Part shown: positions 57,848 to 64,000 of the stretch, one piece after another
How the letters are laid out: each line of letters begins with the position of its first letter
Numbering within the stretch: position 1 is the stretch's first letter
NCBI RefSeq assembly: GCF_024582835.1
Contig: NZ_CP102096.1
Location: 186,001 to 250,000 of the forward strand
DNA from: Vibrio japonicus
GTDB taxonomy: Bacteria > Pseudomonadota > Gammaproteobacteria > Enterobacterales > Vibrionaceae
Length of the DNA stretch: 64,000 nt
Reading direction: 5' to 3'
Notes under the pieces: model-generated
Told to the model about the DNA's origin: nothing
Seen by the model: only the letters and a program-made list of their open reading frames with translations
Databases searched by the model: none
Translations under genes and position numbers: made by a program

Positions 57848-59200
57848 TTATGCCTGACAAGACCGAGGAGAGAGGTACTCTTTTCGGAGCTTTAGTGCGT
57901 ATAGATAACCTAAAATCCCGCCGACAATGTTTCCCAAGGCGATGCCAATAAACAACCCTTCAATGTCGTAAACTAGGCTTCCAATCCAAGCGCCTGGTAG
58001 TGTGAAAAAGAACAATCTCATAAAGCTCCACTGAAACGCTCTTAACGGTTGATGCAATGCATTTAAGCCAGCAATCAACATCATGACAATCCCTTGAAAA
58101 CCATAGCTGAACGGTACAACGAGTAGGTAGTGCCACAATAGGTTTTTAACTTCTTGCTCTTGTGAGAAGAGAGCGGCAAGCGGGATGCTGAGCGGCACCA
58201 TCATGATGAAAATGCCAAACTGAAAGACTACCGAAAATCGAATGCTCAGGAAAAGCCCGGCAAAGCTGCGTGCAGGGTTATTCGCCCCAACATTCTGAGC
58301 AATAAACGGGGTTAAAGCCGAGGTGAGAGACATCAGCACCAAGATCAGAATCGATTCTATACGCTGCGCTGCGCCATAAGTAGCTACAGCAGCGGTGCCA
58401 TGGCTAGACAACATCATCATCAAAATCGCACCCGAGATGGGATTCATCGCATTAGATAGTGCGGCAGGTGTTCCTATTTTTAGAATGAGTTTCCAATCAG
58501 AAAGCACTCTCGGAAGATAGGGGAGGGCGAGTAATTTTTCTCTCTTGATGAGCACATACAAAGAGCAGACTAAAGCGCCTAACCAACTTAATGCGCTAGC
58601 AATGGCCGCACCTTGAATACCTAGCTCGGGAAAAGGTCCGATACCAAAGATAAGTAATGGGTCAAGTATGCCGTTAATACATCCTGCCAGCATCATGATT
58701 TTAGCGGGTGTTTTTGTATCACCAGTGGCGCGAATTGCGCTATTGCCCGCCATTGGGATGACTAAAAGAGGAATGGTGAAGTACCAGATTTGCATGTATT
58801 GATTGATCAGAGGTAATAACTCTTCTTCTGCTCCTAACAGTAAAAAGAGTGGATCAATCGTAGCGAAACCTATCGCGCAGGCAATGGCAACCAGTGTTAC
58901 CGCAAGAATTAGGCCGTGGCTAGAAAATCGTGCAGCATCTTGCGCTTCTCCCTGCCCCAGCAAGCGGCCTATGTTCGTGGATAAGCCTATACCAATGCCC
59001 ATTGTGATGCAGTTGACGGTGAATGTGACAGGGAAGGTATAACTGATGGCCGCGAGAGCTTGTGTTCCGAGCAGAGAAATAAAGAAGGTATCCACTAGGT
59101 TAAACATCAAAATAGCAACCAGACCGAATATCATCGGCACGGTCATTTGACGCAATACTAAGGGAATAGAACCAGTTAGTAGGCCATGCTTATCCTTCAT
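57848..59200 (-). CDS. MATE-family multidrug/Na+ exporter
   Basis: A 450-residue inner-membrane transporter with 12 predicted helices and the MATE repeat structure: GSIPLVLRQMTVPMIFG near the N-terminus, and paired segments around 60 and 290 (GIGIGLSTNIGRLLGQG). It probably exports cationic drugs in exchange for sodium or protons; the DinF/VmrA-like subgroup is likely, though I cannot tell which vibrio MATE it is. Convergent with rraA, and separated from tpiA by the tpiA terminator. It is not expected to regulate its neighbours. Confidence 0.9.
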   Translation of the reverse strand: MKDKHGLLTGSIPLVLRQMTVPMIFGLVAILMFNLVDTFFISLLGTQALAAISYTFPVTFTVNCITMGIGIGLSTNIGRLLGQGEAQDAARFSSHGLILAVTLVAIACAIGFATIDPLFLLLGAEEELLPLINQYMQIWYFTIPLLVIPMAGNSAIRATGDTKTPAKIMMLAGCINGILDPLLIFGIGPFPELGIQGAAIASALSWLGALVCSLYVLIKREKLLALPYLPRVLSDWKLILKIGTPAALSNAMNPISGAILMMMLSSHGTAAVATYGAAQRIESILILVLMSLTSALTPFIAQNVGANNPARSFAGLFLSIRFSVVFQFGIFIMMVPLSIPLAALFSQEQEVKNLLWHYLLVVPFSYGFQGIVMMLIAGLNALHQPLRAFQWSFMRLFFFTLPGAWIGSLVYDIEGLFIGIALGNIVGGILGYLYALKLRKEYLSPRSCQA

Positions 59201-59259
59201 CGTGAATAACTACTCTAGCGGAGGAAAAACGTAGCATACTTGATTAGCCAAGCAGATAC

Positions 59260-59286
59260 AAAAAAGGCCAGCGTTGGGCTGACCTT
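59260..59286 (-). terminator. tpiA terminator
   Basis: Read leftwards, AAGGTCAGC pairs with GCTGGCCTT (one G-U) and is followed by a U run; plus-strand arms at 59264-59272 and 59278-59286. Confidence 0.78.
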
Positions 59287-59304
59287 GAGGAAAATGTTTT
59301 AAAA

Positions 59305-60075
59305 TTAAGCTTTCGCTTTTGCTGCTGCTTTAGCGATAGCAACAAAGCTTTTCGCATCTAGAGATGCACCGCCAACTAGAGCACCATCGATATCAGGCTG
59401 CGCAAAGTAAGCTTCAGCGTTTTCTGGTTTAACAGAGCCGCCGTACTGGATGATCACTTGCTCAGCGACTGCTGCGTCTTTCGCTGCGATCATTGCACGG
59501 ATAGACGCGTGAATGCGTTGAGCATCTTCAGCTGTTGCTGCTTTACCAGTACCGATAGCCCAGATTGGTTCGTAAGCGATGATTGCATCGTTTAGCGCTT
59601 CAACACCGTAAGCGTCGATTACAGCGTTGATTTGACGTGCACATACAGCCTCAGTTTCGCCTGCTTCGTTTTGCGCTTCAGACTCACCGATACAGAAAAC
59701 AGGCTTCAGGCCATTTTCTTTAAGGAATGCGAATTTCTTAGCAACAAACTCGTCAGACTCGTTGTGGTATTCACGGCGCTCAGAGTGGCCGATGATGATG
59801 TGAGTTGCACCGAAGTCTTTTAGCATTTCAGGAGACATATCACCTGTGAATGCACCGCTGTTATTTAGGTCAGTGTTTTGTGCACCTAAGATTACCTTGT
59901 TACCGCCTTCTGCGATGACACGCTCAGCCAAGTCAAGGTATAGAGCTGGTGGAGCAACGGCTACATCAACACCTTCAACGCCTTCAAGTTCAGCGTTAAT
60001 TCCAGCTAGCAGCTCTTTAACCATTGCTTTGCTGCCATTAAGTTTCCAGTTACCCATCACTACAGGACGACGCAT
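59305..60075 (-). CDS. tpiA: Triosephosphate isomerase
   Basis: TpiA interconverts dihydroxyacetone phosphate and glyceraldehyde 3-phosphate. The 256-residue TIM barrel has [15 protein letters not shown] (catalytic lysine region), catalytic His in IIGHSERRE, catalytic Glu in [13 protein letters not shown] and phosphate-loop GGSVKPEN. The start has GGGAG upstream. It is a single gene with its own terminator. Confidence 0.98.
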   Translation of the reverse strand: MRRPVVMGNWKLNGSKAMVKELLAGINAELEGVEGVDVAVAPPALYLDLAERVIAEGGNKVILGAQNTDLNNSGAFTGDMSPEMLKDFGATHIIIGHSERREYHNESDEFVAKKFAFLKENGLKPVFCIGESEAQNEAGETEAVCARQINAVIDAYGVEALNDAIIAYEPIWAIGTGKAATAEDAQRIHASIRAMIAAKDAAVAEQVIIQYGGSVKPENAEAYFAQPDIDGALVGGASLDAKSFVAIAKAAAKAKA

Positions 60076-60356
60076 AGGAATATCTCCCTTATTTCTAATG
60101 TAAAAAGTGTATGAATGTAATAAATCTTCGTAGGAATATAACAGATTAAATTAGCCAGATCATGACTAGTATCATATCTAGACAGGATCTTACCTATTGG
60201 GTGAGGTTGGCTTATATCATAAACACGATAAGCTTAGCCCAGTTCAGTGATCTCATAGGCAGAATAGCGGTAATAGGCTCGGAAAGCAGTGTGGAAATTG
60301 TTAATACTGAGACAGCGGATAATTGAAACAATGTAACGACTTACTCAAGGATGACT

Positions 60357-60704
60357 ATGCCGAATCTAGTAATGGAATACTCTAATTCAGTGGATGAACG
60401 TGTCAATGTTCAGGGCCTACTGGAAGACTTGCACAAAGTGGTGCTTCACAGTGGTTTGTTTGATGTTGGCTCGGTGAAATCTAGGGCACTTCGCTGTAAT
60501 GATTGGTTAATTGGAGAAGAGGGCGACAGTGTGGATTTTATCCATATCAGTTTTGAGCTTTTGGATGGTCGAACACAAGAACAAAAAAGGGAGTTGTCTC
60601 GGCAGTTAATGGCGGAGCTTCAGGAACAAGCCAGTCATATACGCAGCTTGACTGTTAATATTCGTGACATGGACAAAGAATGCTTCCAGAAAGTTCTAAA
60701 CTAA
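60357..60704 (+). CDS. CHMI-type tautomerase (5-carboxymethyl-2-hydroxymuconate isomerase family)
   Basis: A 115-residue protein of the CHMI tautomerase family. ATG 60357 has AAGGA 5 bp upstream and gives MPNLVMEYSN: removal of Met exposes the N-terminal proline that acts as catalytic base in this superfamily, which decides the start over ATG 60351. In aromatic degradation CHMI acts on the homoprotocatechuate pathway, but no such genes are here, so its substrate is unknown. It is followed 32 bp later by a DUF805 gene, a possible operon. Confidence 0.85.
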   Translation: MPNLVMEYSNSVDERVNVQGLLEDLHKVVLHSGLFDVGSVKSRALRCNDWLIGEEGDSVDFIHISFELLDGRTQEQKRELSRQLMAELQEQASHIRSLTVNIRDMDKECFQKVLN

Positions 60705-60736
60705 TAAGACTCTGATTTTTAGCGTTAGGAAGTGGT

Positions 60737-61162
60737 ATGTCTATTAAAGAACTGTTGTTTTCATTTCAAGGTAGGGTTAATCGGAAGACTTACTGGATAT
60801 GGAACATCATTTATTATGCTCTGATTGTAGGTTTCGCAACGGGTATCAACGCACTTTTTCCAACATACGCACATGTGATACTTCCCATTTTTTTGATCGT
60901 GATTTTGATCCCCGATCTCGCGATTACTGCAAAGCGATGGCATGACAGAAACAAAACCAGTTGGTGGCTATTGCTCAATGTGCCGTTATTGATTGGAAGA
61001 ATGACAGTTCCTATGGGCGATCCAAGCATGGCAGATCAAACGACCAATCTTCAATTATTCAGTTCGCTTGCAGCGTTAATTTGTGGGACTTGGATTTTAG
61101 TTGAGTGTGGTTTCTTGAAAGGAACGAAAGGGGATAATCAATTTGGCCCAGAGCCTAAGTGA
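60737..61162 (+). CDS. DUF805 inner-membrane protein
   Basis: A 141-residue membrane protein of the DUF805 (YhaH) family. It opens with KELLFSFQGRVNRKTYWIWN, the conserved amphipathic entry of the family, and then has four membrane helices; LAITAKRWHDRNKTSWW is the characteristic loop. Function is not known. It is close to the CHMI-type gene upstream and probably co-transcribed, converging on coaA. Confidence 0.87.
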   Translation: MSIKELLFSFQGRVNRKTYWIWNIIYYALIVGFATGINALFPTYAHVILPIFLIVILIPDLAITAKRWHDRNKTSWWLLLNVPLLIGRMTVPMGDPSMADQTTNLQLFSSLAALICGTWILVECGFLKGTKGDNQFGPEPK

Positions 61163-61183
61163 AACAACCCAAAGTAGGGTAAA

Positions 61184-61206
61184 AGCCTGTTTCTTATCAA
61201 CAGGCT
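61184..61206. terminator. Terminator-like hairpin DUF805 / coaA
   Basis: AGCCTGTT (61184-61191) and AACAGGCT (61199-61206), 7-nt loop, between converging genes; weak U runs. Confidence 0.55.
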
Positions 61207-61228
61207 AGCCTAATCTCAATCTCACCGA

Positions 61229-62152
61229 TTACTTTCTTAGCAATATCTCTTCTACTTTATGATCTGAGCCTTTTTTAAGAATCAACTGAGCTCGGCCTTT
61301 GGTAGGTAATATGTTTTGATGGAGGTTTATTCCATTTATTGTCTGCCAAATGTCGTGAGCTTTCTCAATCGCTTCTTTCTCATTTAGCTGTGTATAGTGG
61401 CTAAAGTATGAACCTGGCCTAGTAAAAGCCCCCTGACGAAACTTCAGAAAACGCTCCACATACCAACTTTCGATTACCTCACTATTGGCATCAACATAGA
61501 GTGAAAAATCCAAAAAATCAGAAACAAATACGCGATGAGGATCGTGAGGGTAATCCATGCCACTTTGCAGCACGTTGAGACCTTCAATAATAAGAACGTC
61601 AGGACGATCAACCTCTTTGATTTCGTCAGTAATATCGTAAGTAATGTGAGAGTAAACTGGTACTTTTAAGTTTGGCTTACCTGCTTTTACGTCCGAAACA
61701 AACTCGACTAAACGCTTAATGTCATAGGATTCCGGAAAGCCTTTTCGACGCATGATGCCGCGTTCACTAAGGACTTGCTTAGGGTATAAGAAGCCATCTG
61801 TCGTCACTAGCTCGACCTTTGGGTGGTTTTCCCAGCGAGAGAGTAGCGCTTTAAGAAGACGTGCTGTCGTACTTTTACCCACAGCGACACTACCGGCTAT
61901 CCCGATAATAAACGGTGGGGCACTTTCTTGATTATTGAGAAAATTATTCAAGACCGTGTTACGGCTCTGTCTTGCGACTACATAGAGATTGAGTAAGCGT
62001 GCGAGAGGTAGGTATATCTCTTCCACTTCTTCCATGGTTAGGCTCTCGTTGACCCCTTGAAGCTCGGTCAGATCCTCTTCGGACAATGTCATAGGCACAG
62101 AATTTCGTAGCTCTGACCACTGCTGACGAGTAAAAGAGAGAAAAGGTGTCAT
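61229..62152 (-). CDS. coaA: Pantothenate kinase CoaA
   Basis: CoaA catalyses the first and feedback-controlled step of coenzyme A synthesis. From ATG 62152 (AGGAAG upstream) the product is 307 residues with P-loop GSVAVGKST (87-95). Other motifs are [17 protein letters not shown] and the substrate segment [16 protein letters not shown]. The longer in-frame start at 62215 would add 21 residues rich in hydrophobic, non-family sequence. It is divergent from the tRNA operon, the same neighbourhood as E. coli coaA-thrU. Confidence 0.95.
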   Translation of the reverse strand: MTPFLSFTRQQWSELRNSVPMTLSEEDLTELQGVNESLTMEEVEEIYLPLARLLNLYVVARQSRNTVLNNFLNNQESAPPFIIGIAGSVAVGKSTTARLLKALLSRWENHPKVELVTTDGFLYPKQVLSERGIMRRKGFPESYDIKRLVEFVSDVKAGKPNLKVPVYSHITYDITDEIKEVDRPDVLIIEGLNVLQSGMDYPHDPHRVFVSDFLDFSLYVDANSEVIESWYVERFLKFRQGAFTRPGSYFSHYTQLNEKEAIEKAHDIWQTINGINLHQNILPTKGRAQLILKKGSDHKVEEILLRK

Positions 62153-62318
62153 AGTCTTCCTAACCATTTTTTTAGAGAGAAGCTGCGAAAATACAACAAC
62201 AAGCGGCGAATGCAAATGACAAGCTCGAGTTAAAGTCGTTTTTATTGATTAAATTGTGTGAATTTTCATCAAATAAACGAAAAGTTAATAAAAAGGCGTT
62301 TTTTTTGGATTTTACTCT

Positions 62319-62346
62319 TGCAAGCCAGAAAATCATTCAATAGAAT
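62319..62346 (+). promoter_or_regulatory. Predicted tRNA-tuf operon promoter
   Basis: TTGCAA (62319-62324) and TAGAAT (62341-62346) are separated by 16 bp, followed by a GC-rich discriminator (GCGCACC) typical of growth-rate-controlled stable-RNA promoters; tRNA-Thr begins 14 bp later. Confidence 0.65.
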
Positions 62347-62359
62347 GCGCACCACTTAT

Positions 62360-62435
<76 letters not shown>

Positions 62436-62471
62436 TTCTTTCCTTTAGTAGCTAGAATGGCTTAAAAATTT

Positions 62472-62556
<85 letters not shown>

Positions 62557-62591
62557 TATTCTTTAGGAAATAGCTCACAGAGTTACGTGTT

Positions 62592-62666
<75 letters not shown>

Positions 62667-62678
62667 CTCATTTAGAGT

Positions 62679-62754
<76 letters not shown>

Positions 62755-62891
62755 GCTCTCAAGCGAAGATTTCCTTTTGATACTTTCTTCTAACTAAACT
62801 ACGTTTAGTGTTTGAAAGATAAGTTTAACACCAATACTTTTGGTTGCGTGGCTATCAAAGCCACCTAAATCCGTACCTAGAGGGACAACTT

Positions 62892-64000
62892 ATGTCTAAA
62901 GCAAAATTTGAACGTGTAAAACCGCACGTAAACGTTGGTACTATCGGCCACGTTGACCACGGTAAAACAACTCTAACAGCAGCTATCTGTACTACTCTTG
63001 CTAAAGTATACGGTGGTGAAGCGAAAGACTTCGCATCTATCGATAACGCTCCAGAAGAGCGTGAGCGCGGTATCACAATCTCTACTTCTCACGTAGAGTA
63101 CGACACTCCAACTCGCCACTACGCACACGTAGACTGCCCAGGACACGCTGACTATGTTAAAAACATGATCACTGGTGCTGCGCAAATGGACGGTGGTATC
63201 CTAGTTGTTGCTGCAACAGATGGCCCAATGCCTCAAACTCGTGAGCACATCCTACTAGGCCGTCAGGTTGGTATCCCATACATCATCGTATTCATGAACA
63301 AATGTGACATGGTTGACGATGAAGAGCTACTAGAACTAGTAGAAATGGAAGTTCGTGAACTTCTTTCTGAATACGACTTCCCAGGTGATGACCTACCAGT
63401 TATCCAAGGTTCTGCACTAGGCGCACTAAACGGCGAAGAGCAGTGGGAAGCTAAGATCGTAGAACTAGCAGAAGCACTAGACAACTACATCCCAGAGCCA
63501 GAGCGTGCAGTAGACATGCCGTTCCTAATGCCAATCGAAGACGTATTCTCAATCCAAGGTCGTGGTACAGTAGTAACTGGTCGTATCGAGCGTGGTATCC
63601 TAAACGTAGGTGACGAAGTTGCTATCGTAGGTATCAAAGAGACTACTACTACAACATGTACTGGTGTTGAAATGTTCCGTAAGCTTCTAGACGAAGGCCG
63701 TGCAGGTGAGAACGTTGGTGCACTTCTACGTGGTACTAAGCGTGACGAAGTTGAACGTGGTCAAGTACTAGCTAAGCCTGGTTCAATCACTCCACATACT
63801 AAGTTCGAGTCAGAAGTATACGTACTGTCTAAAGATGAAGGTGGTCGTCACACTCCATTCTTCAAAGGCTACCGTCCACAGTTCTACTTCCGTACAACTG
63901 ACGTAACTGGTAACATCGAGCTACCAGAAGGCGTAGAAATGGTAATGCCAGGCGACAACATCAAGATGACTGTTGAGCTAATCGCACCAATCGCGATGGA
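62892..64000 (+). CDS. tuf: Elongation factor Tu, 3' end outside window
   Basis: EF-Tu delivers aminoacyl-tRNA to the ribosome. The reading frame opens at ATG 62892 ([20 protein letters not shown]) and is uninterrupted to the window edge, giving 369 codons of an expected 394 or so; the last 25 residues are missing. GTPase motifs GHVDHGKT (19-26), DCPGH (about 81-85) and NKCD (about 136-139) are present. Codon use is strongly biased, as for a highly expressed gene. It directly follows the tRNA cluster, so it corresponds to tufB in E. coli; vibrios usually have a second tuf copy. Confidence 0.97.
   Translation, partial: MSKAKFERVKPHVNVGTIGHVDHGKTTLTAAICTTLAKVYGGEAKDFASIDNAPEERERGITISTSHVEYDTPTRHYAHVDCPGHADYVKNMITGAAQMDGGILVVAATDGPMPQTREHILLGRQVGIPYIIVFMNKCDMVDDEELLELVEMEVRELLSEYDFPGDDLPVIQGSALGALNGEEQWEAKIVELAEALDNYIPEPERAVDMPFLMPIEDVFSIQGRGTVVTGRIERGILNVGDEVAIVGIKETTTTTCTGVEMFRKLLDEGRAGENVGALLRGTKRDEVERGQVLAKPGSITPHTKFESEVYVLSKDEGGRHTPFFKGYRPQFYFRTTDVTGNIELPEGVEMVMPGDNIKMTVELIAPIAM

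Noticed and set aside
62265..62318. Terminator or sRNA in the A/T-rich stretch before the tRNA cluster
   Set aside because: The poly-T run has no preceding stem. It is more likely an UP-like element for the stable-RNA promoter.

Overview
The window is a stretch of core chromosome from a Vibrio species. It shows the quorum-sensing regulator AphA, the argininosuccinate lyase/acetyltransferase fusion, the pilMNOPQ cluster beside mrcA, and a thrU-tyrU-glyT-thrT-tuf style tRNA/tuf block. Moderate GC and protein similarities recalled from memory suggest a Harveyi-clade relative (parahaemolyticus/alginolyticus/harveyi type), but the species cannot be fixed from the sequence. I see no prophage, insertion sequence, integron or CRISPR array. 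Nearly all DNA is coding, and both strands carry compact operons separated by clear hairpin terminators.

Layout. 0-9 kb: metJ, a short malic enzyme, rpmE, priA, cytR, ftsN, hslV and hslU. 9-16 kb: a stand-alone SPFH/band-7 membrane protein, the fumarate reductase operon frdABCD (minus strand), divergent epmA, then a rhodanese (yibN type). 16-19 kb: secB-gpsA-cysE and the virulence/quorum regulator aphA with a long leader. 19-30 kb: ppc, argE divergent from argCBG, the argH fusion, a DUF3624 membrane protein and a RidA protein. 30-33.5 kb: an oxidative-stress module with a dihydrolipoamide-dehydrogenase-like flavoprotein carrying a cysteine-rich tail, a peroxiredoxin-glutaredoxin fusion, and oxyR, with a near-consensus OxyR operator between the last two. 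33.5-47.5 kb: mrcA divergent from pilMNOPQ, then aroK-aroB-damX-dam-rpe-gph-trpS. 47.5-54 kb: trmL, sodA, cpxAR divergent from cpxP, fieF, pfkA and an MgtC-family protein. 54-62 kb: epmB divergent from efp, menA, rraA, a MATE exporter, tpiA, a CHMI-type tautomerase, a DUF805 protein and coaA. 62.3 kb to the end: four tRNAs and a tuf gene cut by the window edge.

How the genes work together. Three stress circuits can be read directly from DNA sites: OxyR (peroxide) with its operator beside the Prx-Grx gene; CpxRA-CpxP (envelope stress) with an array of CpxR half-sites; and Fur-type boxes in front of sodA and the malic enzyme gene. EpmA, EpmB and EF-P form the translation-elongation-factor lysylation pathway and are split over two loci. 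The arginine pathway is almost complete (argE, C, B, G and the H fusion).

The most interesting items are the OxyR/Prx-Grx/flavoprotein module, the dual-conformation leader upstream of aroK, the aphA leader with segments complementary to Qrr small RNAs (from memory), the isolated SPFH gene, and the hslU/frdD and efp/menA adjacencies, which differ from the E. coli order. No clearly new large system was found; the window is mostly well-conserved housekeeping DNA.
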